Source: Thermus sediminis (lineage in GTDB: Bacteria > Deinococcota > Deinococci > Deinococcales > Thermaceae). Taken from it: DNA of 64,000 bases. The DNA lies in contig NZ_QURO01000004.1 of assembly GCF_003426945.1 (NCBI RefSeq), positions 682,001 through 746,000 on the forward strand, in the 5' to 3' direction. The notes beneath the pieces are model-generated. The model did no database searches and was not told the DNA's origin. It saw only the letters and a program-made list of their open reading frames with translations. The translations under genes and the position numbers were made by a program. This document shows positions 53,588 to 62,377 of the stretch, one piece after another. The stretch's first letter is position 1, and every line of letters starts with the position of its first letter.

Positions 53588-54409
53588 TTACTCCCCCTTG
53601 AAGTGGGGCGGCCGCTTCTCCAAAAAGGCCCGCACCCCCTCCTTCATGTCCTCGGTGGCCGCGGCGTAGCCAAAGAGGTCGGCCTCGATCTCCAAGGCCT
53701 CGGAAAGGTCCAGCCCCTCACCCCGCACCACGCTCTCCTTGGCCAGGGCCAGGGCAACGGGCCCGTTCTTGAGGATCTTCTCCGCCAGCTTCTTGGCCTC
53801 TTCCAGGGCGTCCTCCCCCACCCGGTTCACCAGGCCCATGCCCAAGGCCTCCTCTGCCGACACGTGCCGCCCGGTGAGGATCAGGTCCAAAGCCCGCCCC
53901 CGGCCAATGAGGCGGGGCAGGCGCTGGGTGCCGCCGAAGCCGGGGATGAGGCCCAAGCCCACCTCGGGAAGGCCCAGGCGGGCGTCCTTGGAGGCCACCC
54001 GGAGGTCGCAGGCCAGGGCCAACTCCAACCCTCCGCCCAAGGCGTAGCCGTGGATGGCGGCGATGGTGGGGATGGGCAAGGCGGCGATCTCGGCGAAGAC
54101 CCCTTGGCCCAAGAGGGCGTACTCCCGGGCCATGAAGGGGTCCTTGAGGGCGGCGATCTCCTTGAGGTCCGCCCCCGCGGCGAAGGCCTTCCCCTCCCCG
54201 GTGAAGATGGCCACCCGGGCCTCGGAGTCTTGGGCGATGACCTCCACCACCTCGGCGAGTTCCCGCAGGAGGTCTTGGGAGAGGGCGTTCAGGGCCCCGG
54301 GCCGCTTTAGGGTGACCAGGGCGACTCCCTCCTCCACCCCGTAGGAGAGGTGGGCAAACTCGGGGATCTCTAGGACGAACTCGCGTTCCTGCTCATGCTC
54401 GTGGGCCAT
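53588..54409 (-). CDS. Enoyl-CoA hydratase/isomerase family protein
   Basis: The 273-residue crotonase-fold enzyme has AFAAGADLKEIA (oxyanion hole), HGYALGGGLELALACDLRVA, and LGLPEVGLGLIPGFGGTQRLPRLIG with the two catalytic Glu. A charged N-terminal extension of about 24 residues precedes the usual start; translation from the ATG at 54409 is supported by GGAGGTG just upstream, so the extension is probably real. It starts 1 nt after deoD ends. Confidence 0.88.
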   Translation of the reverse strand: MAHEHEQEREFVLEIPEFAHLSYGVEEGVALVTLKRPGALNALSQDLLRELAEVVEVIAQDSEARVAIFTGEGKAFAAGADLKEIAALKDPFMAREYALLGQGVFAEIAALPIPTIAAIHGYALGGGLELALACDLRVASKDARLGLPEVGLGLIPGFGGTQRLPRLIGRGRALDLILTGRHVSAEEALGMGLVNRVGEDALEEAKKLAEKILKNGPVALALAKESVVRGEGLDLSEALEIEADLFGYAAATEDMKEGVRAFLEKRPPHFKGE

Positions 54410-54410
54410 C

Positions 54411-55118
54411 TCACACCTCCAAAAGGGCCCTTAGGGCCACCTCCACCATACGGCGAACCCCCTCCCAAAGGACCTCCTCCCGGGCCAGCTCCGGGTCGCC
54501 GATCCGGTTGGAGACCGCAAGGATGGCCCCGGCCCGCACGCCCCGCATCTTCCCAAGGAGGAAGAGGGCGCTGGCCTCCATCTCAAAGGCCAGCACCCCA
54601 AGGCGGCTCCAGGCCCCGGCCCCCTCAGGGGTGGTGGCGTAAAAGGCGTCCTCCGTGGCCACCAGGCCCACGTGGTGGGGGTAGCCCAGGGCTTCCGCCC
54701 CCCTCCAGAGGGCCAGGAAGAGCCCAGGGTCGGGCACGGGGGCATAGGGGCGGCCCTCCAGGTACTGGCGGGTGGCCCCGTCCAGGGGCACGGCCCCTTG
54801 GGGGATGACCAGGTCCCCGGGGGCCAGGGCCGCGTCTAGGGCCCCGCAGGTGCCCACCCTTAGGAGGACCCGGGCCCCAAGCCCAATGAGCTCCTCGGCC
54901 ACGATGCTGGCCGAGGGGGCCCCCATGCCCGTGGTCTGCACGGAGACGGGAACCCCCTGAAAGCGGCCAGTGAAGCCCAGAAGCCCCCGGTTAGCGGTGT
55001 AGAGGACGGGGTCCTCGAGGAAGGTCTTGGCGATCCACTCCGCCCGGCCCGGGTCCCCGGGGAGGAGGACCCGCTCGGCCACCTCTCCCGGCCTTCCCCG
55101 CACGTGGATGGGGCTCAT
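54411..55118 (-). CDS. deoD: Purine-nucleoside phosphorylase (DeoD type)
   Basis: The 235-residue NP-I enzyme cleaves purine nucleosides with phosphate. It shows LLPGDPGRAEWIA, GFTGRFQGVPVSVQTTGMGAPSASIVAEEL, RVGTCGAL and FEMEASALFLLG, the hexameric DeoD pattern, and the late NRIGDPE where the catalytic Asp is expected. It sits between a LolD-like ATPase and an enoyl-CoA hydratase, an unusual context. Confidence 0.9.
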   Translation of the reverse strand: MSPIHVRGRPGEVAERVLLPGDPGRAEWIAKTFLEDPVLYTANRGLLGFTGRFQGVPVSVQTTGMGAPSASIVAEELIGLGARVLLRVGTCGALDAALAPGDLVIPQGAVPLDGATRQYLEGRPYAPVPDPGLFLALWRGAEALGYPHHVGLVATEDAFYATTPEGAGAWSRLGVLAFEMEASALFLLGKMRGVRAGAILAVSNRIGDPELAREEVLWEGVRRMVEVALRALLEV

Positions 55119-55132
55119 ACCGCCTAAGGATA

Positions 55133-55762
55133 CTACAGCCTGAGGGCGGGAAGGCCTTCCACCAGGGCCTCGTCGTGGGTGGCCAGGACCAAGGCCGCCG
55201 CCACCTCCCGGGAAAGTTCCAGGAGGAGCCGCAGGACCTCCTGGGCCTGGCGGCGGTCCAGGCTGGCCGTGGGCTCATCGGCGAGGAGGAGGCGGGGCCT
55301 CAGGTAGAGGGCCCGGGCCACGGCCACCCGCTGCCTCTCCCCCCCAGAAAGCCTCTGGGGGAAGAAGTGGGCCCTTTGGGAGAGGCCGAGGCGCTTCAGA
55401 AGGGCCAAGGCCCTTTCCCGGTCCACCCGGCCCACCAGGTACCCCGGGGCCAGGACGTTCTCCAAGGCGGTGAGCTCGGGGAAGAGGAAGTGGTGTTGGA
55501 AGACGAGGCCCAAAAACCCCAGCCGCCTCCTGGCCAAAACCCCCTCGGAAAGCCCGCGGATGGCCTCCCCCTCCCAGTAGATCTCCCCCTTCTGCAGGGG
55601 AAGGAGCCCCGCCAGGAGGTGAAGCAGGGTGGTCTTGCCGCTTCCCGAAGGCCCAAGAAGGGCCAGGACCTCCCCGGGCCCAAGGGCGAAGGAAACCCCC
55701 TGGAAAAGGAAACCGTCCCCGTAGGCGAAGCCCAGGTTCCGCGCCTCCAACACGGGGTTCAC
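55133..55762 (-). CDS. LolD/MacB-type ABC transporter ATP-binding protein without an adjacent permease
   Basis: The 209-residue ATPase has GPSGSGKTTLLHLLAGLL, FLGLVFQHHFLFPELTALENV, LSGGERQRVAVARAL and LLADEPTASLD, the class that works with FtsX/LolC-like permeases. Neither neighbour is a membrane protein: the divergent gene is comB and the downstream one deoD. The start is GTG 55762. The partner must be elsewhere. Confidence 0.85.
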   Translation of the reverse strand: MNPVLEARNLGFAYGDGFLFQGVSFALGPGEVLALLGPSGSGKTTLLHLLAGLLPLQKGEIYWEGEAIRGLSEGVLARRRLGFLGLVFQHHFLFPELTALENVLAPGYLVGRVDRERALALLKRLGLSQRAHFFPQRLSGGERQRVAVARALYLRPRLLLADEPTASLDRRQAQEVLRLLLELSREVAAALVLATHDEALVEGLPALRL

Positions 55763-55854
55763 GCCCCCATCCTCTAGGCAAAGGATGAAGCTTCGGTTAG
55801 AGTGGGAGCCGACGCTTGGCGGGATCGCCTGCGGCTTTTTGTAGGGGAGGAAGC

Positions 55855-56598
55855 GTGCGCCTCAGGGTAGACCCCTTGCCCACGGAAGCGCTGGTGTACC
55901 CCGATGTGGTCCTCGTGGTGGACGTGATCCGGGCCACCACCACGGCCGTGGCCCTTCTGGAGACGGGGGCGGAGGCCTTGTACCTCACGGCGGGCCTCGA
56001 GGCCGCAAGGGCCTTCAAGGACGCCGACGTCCTCCTCTCCGGCGAGGTGGGCGGGCTTAAGCCCCCGGGGTTTGACCTGGGGAACTCCCCCCGGGAGGCC
56101 CTGGGGGCCCCCGTAGGGGGGAGGATCGTGGTCATGAGCACCACCAATGGCACCAAGGCCGTCCACACCGCCGCCAGGACGGCCAAGCACGTCCTCCTCG
56201 CCTCCCTCTACAACGCCCACGCCGCCGCCAGGCTGGCCCGGGAGCTGGCCACGGAGGAGGTGGCCATCCTCTGCGCTGGGAAGGAAGGGCGGGTGGGCCT
56301 GGACGACCTCTATGCCGCCGGGGTCCTGGCGGAGTACCTGGGCCTCATGGGGGAGGTGGAGCCCGAGGACGGGGCCCGGATCGCCCTGGCCGTGAAGCGG
56401 GCCTACGGGGACCCCCTGGAGGCCCTAAGCCTCTCCGCCGCCGCCCAGGCCCTGAGGGCGGTGGGCCTGGAAGGGGACGTCCCCTTCTCGGCCCAGGTAG
56501 CCAAGAGCCCCATCGTCCCCGTTCTTTCGGGGCGGGTGGGGGAGGCCTTGATCTTCAAACGCGCCCTGCCCCAAGAAGTTCGTAAAAACGCCGGATGA
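55855..56598 (+). CDS. comB: 2-phosphosulfolactate phosphatase
   Basis: The 247-residue ComB family protein retains all motifs: [15 protein letters not shown] near residue 21, [20 protein letters not shown] near 60, [10 protein letters not shown] near 93, and [19 protein letters not shown] near 140. In methanogens this enzyme acts in coenzyme M synthesis; in bacteria the substrate may be another phosphate ester. I use the GTG at 55855, after GGGGAGGAAGC. Its tail overlaps the convergent M20 gene by 44 bp. A degenerate paralogue lies at 5248-5964. Confidence 0.88.
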   Translation: MRLRVDPLPTEALVYPDVVLVVDVIRATTTAVALLETGAEALYLTAGLEAARAFKDADVLLSGEVGGLKPPGFDLGNSPREALGAPVGGRIVVMSTTNGTKAVHTAARTAKHVLLASLYNAHAAARLARELATEEVAILCAGKEGRVGLDDLYAAGVLAEYLGLMGEVEPEDGARIALAVKRAYGDPLEALSLSAAAQALRAVGLEGDVPFSAQVAKSPIVPVLSGRVGEALIFKRALPQEVRKNAG

Positions 56599-57871
56599 CG
56601 GCGATCCCCCTCTCCAGGTTGACGAGGTCCAGCTTCTCGTTGGGGGCGTGGAGGTTGTCGTCGGGAAGGCCCAGGCCCAGGAGGACGATGGGGGCGGAAA
56701 GGGCCTCCTTGAGCTCCGCCACCACCGGGATCGTCCCCCCCTCCCGGGTGTAGACGGGCGGGCGGCCCCAGACCTCTTCCAGGGCCTGGGCCATGAGGCG
56801 CATGGGGGGGCTATGGGGATCGGTGAGGACGGGCCTCCCCCCGTGGAGCCTCTGGACCCGAAGGCGGTAACCGGGGGGGCAGACCTCCTTCAGGTAGGCC
56901 TCCGCCAACTGGGCCACCTCCTCCGGGTCCTGGTCGGGGACCAGGCGCATGGAGAGCTTCAGGCCGGCCTCCATGGGGATCACCGTCTTGGAGCCCTCCC
57001 CCTGGTAGCCGCCAAAGACGCCATTGGGGTCCAGGGTGGGCCGGGCCCAGAGCCGCTCTAGGGGGCTAAATCCCTCCTCCCCCGGAAGGACCTCCACCCC
57101 GAGCTCCCCCTTCAGGGCCTCCTCGCTAAGCTTGGGCCAGAGGGCCTTCTCCTCCTCGGGGACGGGCTGGACCCTCTCGTAGAAACCGGGGATGAGGATC
57201 TTCCCCGTCCTCTCGTCCTTGAGGCGGGCCAGGATCCACCCCAGGGCCTGGATGGGATTGGGGGCCACGCCGCCGAAGGCCCCGGAGTGGAGGTCCCGCT
57301 TAGCCCCTTGGAGGCGCACCTCCAGGTAGCAGAGGCCCCGGAGGCCATAGGTGAGCGTGGGAACCCCGGGGGCGAACATGGCCCCGTCGGAGATGAGGGC
57401 CACATCCGCCAGGAGCTTCTCCCGATGGGCTCGCACGAAGGGGAGGAGGTTGGGGCTTCCGATCTCCTCCTCCCCTTCCACCAGGAACTTCACGTTGACC
57501 TCGGCCTCGAGGCCCTCCAGGGCCGCCACGTGGGCAAAGAGCTGCCCCTTGTCGTCCGAGGCCCCCCGGGCGTAAACCCTCCCCTCCCGCACCGCGGGGG
57601 AAAAGGGGGGGCTTTCCCAGAGCTCCAGGGGGTCTGGGGGCTGGACATCGTAGTGGCCGTAGACCAGAACCGTGGGGGCCCCCTCCCGCACCAGGCGCTC
57701 GGCGTAGAGGATGGGGTGGAGGGGGGTGTCGTGGAGCTCGGTGCGAAAGCCCAGGGCCTTTAGCCTCTCCTCAAGCCAGAGGGCCGCCCGGCGCACCTCC
57801 TCCCTGCGGGCGGGGTCGGTGGAGACCGAGGGGATGGAAAGCCATTCCAAAAGGGGCTCTAGCGCCTTCAC
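56555..57871 (-). CDS. M20-family metallopeptidase (dipeptidase-like)
   Basis: The 438-residue zinc enzyme has [14 protein letters not shown] near residue 70, [11 protein letters not shown] near 100, [13 protein letters not shown] near 131 and a late [15 protein letters not shown] with the last His ligand. This corresponds to the carnosinase/PepV-like branch that cleaves dipeptides or N-acyl amino acids. The start GTG overlaps the stop of the tandem HspR-like gene (GTGA), so it is made from the same message. Confidence 0.88.
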   Translation of the reverse strand: MKALEPLLEWLSIPSVSTDPARREEVRRAALWLEERLKALGFRTELHDTPLHPILYAERLVREGAPTVLVYGHYDVQPPDPLELWESPPFSPAVREGRVYARGASDDKGQLFAHVAALEGLEAEVNVKFLVEGEEEIGSPNLLPFVRAHREKLLADVALISDGAMFAPGVPTLTYGLRGLCYLEVRLQGAKRDLHSGAFGGVAPNPIQALGWILARLKDERTGKILIPGFYERVQPVPEEEKALWPKLSEEALKGELGVEVLPGEEGFSPLERLWARPTLDPNGVFGGYQGEGSKTVIPMEAGLKLSMRLVPDQDPEEVAQLAEAYLKEVCPPGYRLRVQRLHGGRPVLTDPHSPPMRLMAQALEEVWGRPPVYTREGGTIPVVAELKEALSAPIVLLGLGLPDDNLHAPNEKLDLVNLERGIAVIRRFYELLGAGRV

Positions 57872-58566
57872 GGACCCATGCTACTCCCTCGGGGCAGGCC
57901 CTTGCCCTCCTCCAGGAGGAGGAGCTTGAGCCGGGCCACCTCCGCCTCAAAGCGGGCCTGGAGGGCCTCGAGCTCGGCCCTGAGGCGCATGATCTCCTCC
58001 ACCCCCGCCAGGTTCACCCCAAGCTCCTGCGTCAGACGCCGGATCTCCCTCAAGCGCTCAATGTCCCGCTCCGAGTAAAGCCTCGTCTTCCCCCCAGAAC
58101 GCCTCGGCTTGATCAAACCCTTCCGCTCATAAAGGCGCAGGGTCTGGGGGTGCATCTCCACCAGCTCCGCCGCTACGCTGATGATGTAGACGGGACGGTC
58201 CTTGGAGGAGGGCTTTTCCGTTTCCCCGGGGGCGGGGAGGGCCTTGCGCTCCAGCTCCCTGAAGCGCTCCCCGATCTCCGCCTTGAGCCTGACGATCTCC
58301 GCCTCAAAGCGGGCCTGGAGGGCCTCGAGCTCGGCCCTGAGGCGCATGATCTCCTCCACCCCCGCCAGGTTCACCCCAAGCTCCTGCGTCAGACGCCGGA
58401 TCTCCCTCAAGCGCTCAATGTCCCGCTCCGAGTAAAGCCTCGTCTTCCCCCCAGAACGCCTCGGCTTGATCAAACCCTTCCGCTCATAAAGGCGCAGGGT
58501 CTGGGGGTGCATCTCCACCAGCTCCGCCGCTACGCTGATGATGTAGACGGGACGGTCCTTGTCCAT
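57868..58566 (-). CDS. HspR/MerR-like regulator, two full copies fused in one chain
   Basis: The 232-residue protein is two repressor units in tandem. Each unit has the motif [20 protein letters not shown], the recognition helix [15 protein letters not shown], and a leucine-rich dimerisation helix, as in HspR, the heat-shock repressor that binds inverted HAIR sites. Unit 1 ends with a linker near [14 protein letters not shown]; unit 2 ends with a different tail ([15 protein letters not shown]). The first DNA-binding parts are identical because the DNA carries a perfect 265-bp repeat. A normal HspR-like protein is one unit of about 110-130 residues and acts as a dimer; this could be a single-chain dimer. 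An assembly or duplication artefact is the alternative. Confidence 0.8.
   Translation of the reverse strand: MDKDRPVYIISVAAELVEMHPQTLRLYERKGLIKPRRSGGKTRLYSERDIERLREIRRLTQELGVNLAGVEEIMRLRAELEALQARFEAEIVRLKAEIGERFRELERKALPAPGETEKPSSKDRPVYIISVAAELVEMHPQTLRLYERKGLIKPRRSGGKTRLYSERDIERLREIRRLTQELGVNLAGVEEIMRLRAELEALQARFEAEVARLKLLLLEEGKGLPRGSSMGP
57940..58204. repeat. 265-bp direct repeat, copy A (codes unit 2 of the tandem regulator)
   Basis: Read base by base, it is identical to 58297-58561. The offset is 357 bp, 119 codons, so the frame is kept. Confidence 0.95.
58297..58561. repeat. 265-bp direct repeat, copy B (codes unit 1 of the tandem regulator)
   Basis: Identical to 57940-58204. The 92 bp between the copies (58205-58296) are unique and code the inter-unit linker and the end of the first coiled helix. 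Confidence 0.95.
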
Positions 58567-58606
58567 GGCCCTTAGCCCCTTCCGCTAAAGCCTCCTAACC
58601 TAAGTT

Positions 58607-58612
58607 ATTATA
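58607..58612 (-). promoter_or_regulatory. -10 box of the tandem HspR-like gene
   Basis: A consensus TATAAT on the minus strand, about 40 nt before the ATG at 58566, with a purine-rich leader. No -35 match and no clear HAIR-type inverted repeat is seen. It overlaps the end of the iclR gene. Confidence 0.6.
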
Positions 58613-59366
58613 CGGGCCCTGTGAAGCCTAGGCGCAGGGAAGCTCGCCTGGCCGCCTCCACCACCCGGGGGGCCAGGCGGTGGGCCTCCTCTAGGGAGAG
58701 GCGGCTTGCGGGGGCGGAGAGGGAGAGGGCCGCCACCACCTCCCCCCCAGGGCCGAAGACGGGAGCGGCCACGCACCGCACCCCGAGCTCCTTCTCCTCG
58801 TTGTCCAGGGCGTAGCCCTGGGCCCGGACCCGCTTTAGCTCCGAAAGAAGGGCCTCCCGGCAGGTGAGGGTGTTGGGGGTGTAGGCCTCCAGGGAAAGCC
58901 CCTCGGGCACCCCCCGGTAGGCCAGGAGGACCTTCCCCACCCCCGTGGCGTGGAGGGGAGCGCGGCTTCCGGGGGCGGTGAAGAGGCGCACCAGCTTCTT
59001 CCCCTCCGCCTGGTCCAGGTAGAGGGCCTCGAGGCCCGCCATCACCGCCAGGTTCACGCTCTCCCCAAGTTCTTCCGCCAGGGCCTCCATCTCGGGGCGC
59101 ACCGCCTGGAGGAGGTTCTGCCTGGGGTAGGCCTGGCCTACGGCGAAGGCCCGGGGGCCCACCCGGTAGACCCCGCCCCCCTCCTCCACGAACCCCCTCT
59201 GGGCCAGGGTCTGGAGGAGGCGGTAGAGGGTGCTCTTGGAAAACCCCGTGGCCCTCGCCAAAGGGCCAAGCCCCGCCTCGCCGAGCCCGGCCAGGGCCTC
59301 GAGGACCAAAAGCCCCCTTTCCAGGGTCCTCACGCCCTGGGCACCCCTTTCCCTGGGCCTGGGCAT
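58608..59366 (-). CDS. IclR-family transcriptional regulator
   Basis: The 252-residue regulator has an N-terminal winged helix (LERGLLVLEALAGLGEAGLGPLARATGFSKSTLYRLLQTL, described in parts) and a C-terminal effector domain with LGESVNLAVMAGLEALYLDQ and ATGVGKVLLAY. The divergent gene is malate synthase, and IclR represses the glyoxylate shunt in enteric bacteria, so the same role is likely. The ATG at 59366 is set by a -35/-10 pair that ends 6 nt before it; the frame continues upstream to 59438 but through the promoter. Confidence 0.88.
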   Translation of the reverse strand: MPRPRERGAQGVRTLERGLLVLEALAGLGEAGLGPLARATGFSKSTLYRLLQTLAQRGFVEEGGGVYRVGPRAFAVGQAYPRQNLLQAVRPEMEALAEELGESVNLAVMAGLEALYLDQAEGKKLVRLFTAPGSRAPLHATGVGKVLLAYRGVPEGLSLEAYTPNTLTCREALLSELKRVRAQGYALDNEEKELGVRCVAAPVFGPGGEVVAALSLSAPASRLSLEEAHRLAPRVVEAARRASLRLGFTGPV

Positions 59367-59372
59367 GGCCCC

Positions 59373-59401
59373 AAAGTAGCACGGCCCCGCTTGTTTTTCA
59401 A
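59373..59401 (-). promoter_or_regulatory. iclR promoter, leaderless
   Basis: On the minus strand TTGAAA (59396-59401), a 17-bp spacer, TACTTT (59373-59378), then 6 nt to the ATG at 59366. Confidence 0.7.
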
Positions 59402-59413
59402 TATAAGAAAAAC
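59393..59413. promoter_or_regulatory. Operator-like palindrome between iclR and glcB
   Basis: GTTTTTC and GAAAAAC flank AATATAA, a perfect 7-bp inverted repeat in strikingly AT-rich sequence. It overlaps the -35 of iclR and lies just upstream of the -35 of glcB, so one bound regulator could control both. Confidence 0.65.
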
Positions 59414-59424
59414 TATTTTGCTCC

Positions 59425-59454
59425 TTGACAAACTCCATCCCTCTCCCTTAGGCT
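59425..59454 (+). promoter_or_regulatory. glcB promoter
   Basis: TTGACA (59425-59430), an 18-bp spacer, TAGGCT (59449-59454), then 9 nt to the ATG. The -35 is a perfect consensus. Confidence 0.7.
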
Positions 59455-59463
59455 TGGGGCACC

Positions 59464-61026
59464 ATGAAGGGCGTGGAGATCCTCAAGGACCACCCCCTGT
59501 TAGGGGAAGTGCTCACGGAAGAGGCCCTCCGGTTCGTGGCGGCCCTGCAGAGGGAGTTCAACCCCGTGCGCAAGGCCCTTTTGGAGCGGCGGAAAGCGCT
59601 TTGGGAGCGGTACAAGGCCGGGGAAAGGCCGGACTTCCCGGAGGAGACCGCCTTTGTGCGGGGAGGGAGCTGGCAGGTGGCCGAGGCTCCGCCCGACCTC
59701 CTGGACCGCCGGGTGGAGATCACCGGCCCCGTGGACCGGAAGATGATCGTGAACGCCTTAAACTCCGGGGCCAAGGTCTTCATGGCCGACTTTGAGGACG
59801 CCCTCTCCCCCACCTGGGACAACGTCATAAGGGGCCAGAAGAACCTCTACGATGCGGTGCGCCGCCAGATAGACTTCGTCTCCCCAGAGGGCAAGGAGTA
59901 CCGGCTCAAGGAGAAGGTGGCCACCCTGGTGGTGCGCCCAAGGGGCTGGCACCTCCACGAAAAGCACGTCCTGGTGGACGGGGAGCCCATGTCCGCCAGC
60001 CTTTTTGACTTCGGCCTCTACTTCTTCCACAACGCCAAGGAGCTCCTAAGCCGGGGAAGCGGCCCCTACTTCTACCTGCCCAAGCTGGAGAGCCACCTCG
60101 AGGCCCGGCTTTGGAACGAAGTCTTTAACTTCGCCCAGGACTACCTGGGCCTCCCCCGGGGCACCATCCGGGCCACGGTGCTCATTGAGACCATCCTGGC
60201 GGCCTTGGAGATGGAGGAGATCCTCTTTGAGCTCAAGGAGCACGCCGCCGGCCTCAACGCCGGGAGGTGGGACTACATCTTCAGCTGCATCAAGAAGTTC
60301 GCCACCACCGCCCCCATCTTCCCCGACCGGGCCCAGGTCACCATGACCGTCCCCTTCATGAAGGCCTACACCGAGCTCCTGGTGAAAAGCTGCCACATCC
60401 ACGGGGCCCACGCCATCGGGGGCATGGCCGCCTTCATCCCCAGCCGCAAGGACCCCGAGGTGAACGAAAGGGCCTTCCAGCAGGTCAGGGCCGACAAGGA
60501 GCGGGAGGCCTCCCAGGGCTTTGACGGCACCTGGGTGGCCCACCCCGACCTGGTGCCCGTGGCCATGGAGGTCTTTGACCGCTATCTGGGGGATAGGCCC
60601 CACCAGAAGGAGGTGAGGCGGGAGGACGTGGAGGTGAGGGCCGAGGACCTCCTCAACTTTGAGGTGCCCGGGGGGAAGGTCACGGAAGGGGGCCTCAGGA
60701 ACAACATCTCCGTGGCCCTCCAGTACCTGAACCAGTGGCTTCTGGGCAACGGGGCCGCCGCCATCTTCAACCTCATGGAGGACGCGGCCACCGCCGAGAT
60801 CAGCCGGGCCCAGCTCTGGCAGTGGGTGCACCGGGGGGCGAGGCTCGAGGACGGCCGCACCGTTACCCCGGAGCTTTACCAGGAGATCAAGGAGGAGGAG
60901 CTCGCCAAGCTGGGGGAGCGGGAAAGGGAGCGCTACCGGGAGGCGGAGGAGATCCTGGACCGGCTGGTCCTCTCCCAGGAGTTCACCGAGTTCCTGACCC
61001 TGGTGGCGTACGAGTACATCGATTAG
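59464..61026 (+). CDS. aceB: Malate synthase (type A)
   Basis: The 520-residue enzyme condenses glyoxylate and acetyl-CoA to malate in the glyoxylate cycle. [15 protein letters not shown] near residue 105, [14 protein letters not shown] near 158 with the catalytic Arg, [18 protein letters not shown] near 262, and [14 protein letters not shown] near 352 fit the A isoform; the late [19 protein letters not shown] carries the catalytic Asp. Isocitrate lyase is not in this window. Transcription is divergent from iclR. Confidence 0.96.
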   Translation: MKGVEILKDHPLLGEVLTEEALRFVAALQREFNPVRKALLERRKALWERYKAGERPDFPEETAFVRGGSWQVAEAPPDLLDRRVEITGPVDRKMIVNALNSGAKVFMADFEDALSPTWDNVIRGQKNLYDAVRRQIDFVSPEGKEYRLKEKVATLVVRPRGWHLHEKHVLVDGEPMSASLFDFGLYFFHNAKELLSRGSGPYFYLPKLESHLEARLWNEVFNFAQDYLGLPRGTIRATVLIETILAALEMEEILFELKEHAAGLNAGRWDYIFSCIKKFATTAPIFPDRAQVTMTVPFMKAYTELLVKSCHIHGAHAIGGMAAFIPSRKDPEVNERAFQQVRADKEREASQGFDGTWVAHPDLVPVAMEVFDRYLGDRPHQKEVRREDVEVRAEDLLNFEVPGGKVTEGGLRNNISVALQYLNQWLLGNGAAAIFNLMEDAATAEISRAQLWQWVHRGARLEDGRTVTPELYQEIKEEELAKLGERERERYREAEEILDRLVLSQEFTEFLTLVAYEYID

Positions 61027-61028
61027 GG

Positions 61029-61089
61029 TCTAGGGTCGGGGGGTTTTGCAAAGGCCCTTGATCCTCGGCTCTGGACCCTTGACCCTAGA
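61029..61089. repeat. Wide inverted repeat between malate synthase and the CDGSH gene
   Basis: TCTAGGGTC (61029-61037) and GACCCTAGA (61081-61089) are perfectly complementary with a 43-bp loop. The right arm ends 3 nt before the GTG of the CDGSH gene. Confidence 0.5.
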
Positions 61090-61092
61090 GCT

Positions 61093-61305
61093 GTGCGCCT
61101 GCGCTTTCGGGAAAACGGGCCCTACGTCCTGGACCTGCCGGAAGGGGCCACCTTTCGGCTGAACGGCCAGGAGATGCGTCTAGAAAAAGCCAAACTGGCC
61201 CTTTGCCGCTGCGGGGGGTCCAAGAACAGGCCCTTCTGCGACGGCACCCACAAGGAGCAGGGCTTCCAAGGGGAGGCGGGGTACCTGGAGGCGCAGCCTC
61301 AGTAG
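61093..61305 (+). CDS. CDGSH iron-sulfur domain protein
   Basis: The 70-residue protein has the mitoNEET-type ligand set CRCGGSKNRPFCDGTH, three Cys and one His for a [2Fe-2S] cluster. An N-terminal beta segment (RLRFRENGPYVLDLP) precedes it. Such small bacterial proteins are redox or cluster-transfer factors. The start is GTG 61093. Its end overlaps the convergent radical SAM gene by 7 bp. Confidence 0.9.
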   Translation: MRLRFRENGPYVLDLPEGATFRLNGQEMRLEKAKLALCRCGGSKNRPFCDGTHKEQGFQGEAGYLEAQPQ

Positions 61306-62372
61306 AGAAACTCCCGGATGTCATAGCGGGCCGCCCGGAGGCCCATCCTCCGGATGGCTTCTGCCCAGAGGGAAAGCTCCGCCTCCACCTGGGGAAGGGG
61401 CTCCAGCCCCAGGGCGGCGTAGGGGGTACCCGGGATCTCCTGGAAGGGGGAGAGGTAGACGATATCTCCCCTATCCAGGGGAAGCTCTGCCAAAAGGTTG
61501 AGGCTCTCCTCCCGGTGGGCCTTTCCGTAGGCCTTCCCCCCCGCCCCCACCATGAGGATGACCCCAAGGCCGAGGCCCGCCCCCTTCAGGGCCCGGGCCA
61601 GGGGCAGGACCTCCTTGGGGTGGCCGGGCTTCCCCAAAAGGGCGAGGAGGGGGGCATGGCCCGTCTCCAGGCCGATGTAGACCCGCCTCAGGCCCAGGGC
61701 GTAAAGCCTCGCCCACCAGGAGGCCTCCTTCCTTACCCCCGCGAAGAGGTCCAGAAAGCCCAGGACGGGCTCCCGGGGAAAGCGCCTCCCCACCTCCTCT
61801 AGGAGGGGAGTGAGGGGCTCGGAGAGGGCCAGGGCGTTCCCGTCCGCCAGGAAGACCCCCCGCCGCAGAAGCCGCCCCCGGCCCAGGAGGTCCAAGACGG
61901 CCTCCACGTGCCCTCCGAACTCCGCCGCGCTCCGCTTCTGGAAGGGGCGGTCCTGGTAGAAGGAGCAGAAGGCGCAGCGGTTCCAGGTGCAGCCCGTGGT
62001 GGCCTGGAGGACCACGGAGAGGTAGGCGTCGGGGGGGAGGATGCCCACGGGCCAAAGGTAGGCCCTCCGGTAGGGGGTGGGGTCCAGGAGGGCCTCTGGG
62101 GTCCACCTCAAGGCCTCCCGCCGCCGCTCCGGGTCCTGGAGGTGGCGCCGGGCCAGGTCCAGGGTCTCCCCGTAGATGGCCAAAGCCTCCTCCCGGGGAA
62201 GCCGCCGCCTCTTCCTCTCCCCTTCCCGAAAGCGGAGGTGGAGGCTCCCGTCCAGGGCCCTTTTGTAGGTGAGCCCCTGGCGAAAGTAGTGATAGGGCCG
62301 CCCCTCCCGGTCCAAGGAGAGGACCCGGTCCCCTAAGGAGAGCGTGGTGGCCTCGAGGCGGAGGAGCTCCAC
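61299..62372 (-). CDS. Radical SAM protein of unknown substrate
   Basis: The 357-residue protein has an N-terminal domain of about 110 residues, then QATTGCTWNRCAFCSFY near residue 130. This is the cluster motif, here C-x4-C-x2-C instead of the common C-x3-C-x2-C. Later come GVFLADGNALAL, RVYIGLETGHAPLL and the SAM-binding GLGVILMVGAGG. The substrate cannot be told. The start GTG 62372 lies exactly 6 nt after a TATTCT box; the open frame continues upstream, antisense to the next gene, without meaning. Confidence 0.82.
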   Translation of the reverse strand: MELLRLEATTLSLGDRVLSLDREGRPYHYFRQGLTYKRALDGSLHLRFREGERKRRRLPREEALAIYGETLDLARRHLQDPERRREALRWTPEALLDPTPYRRAYLWPVGILPPDAYLSVVLQATTGCTWNRCAFCSFYQDRPFQKRSAAEFGGHVEAVLDLLGRGRLLRRGVFLADGNALALSEPLTPLLEEVGRRFPREPVLGFLDLFAGVRKEASWWARLYALGLRRVYIGLETGHAPLLALLGKPGHPKEVLPLARALKGAGLGLGVILMVGAGGKAYGKAHREESLNLLAELPLDRGDIVYLSPFQEIPGTPYAALGLEPLPQVEAELSLWAEAIRRMGLRAARYDIREFLY

Positions 62373-62377
62373 AGGGC

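Noticed and set aside
58597-58625. HAIR operator at the tandem HspR-like promoter
   Set aside because: The leader has partial repeats (CTTAGGTTAGG) but not the CTTGAGT-type inverted repeat with 7-nt spacing, so I do not claim an HspR site.
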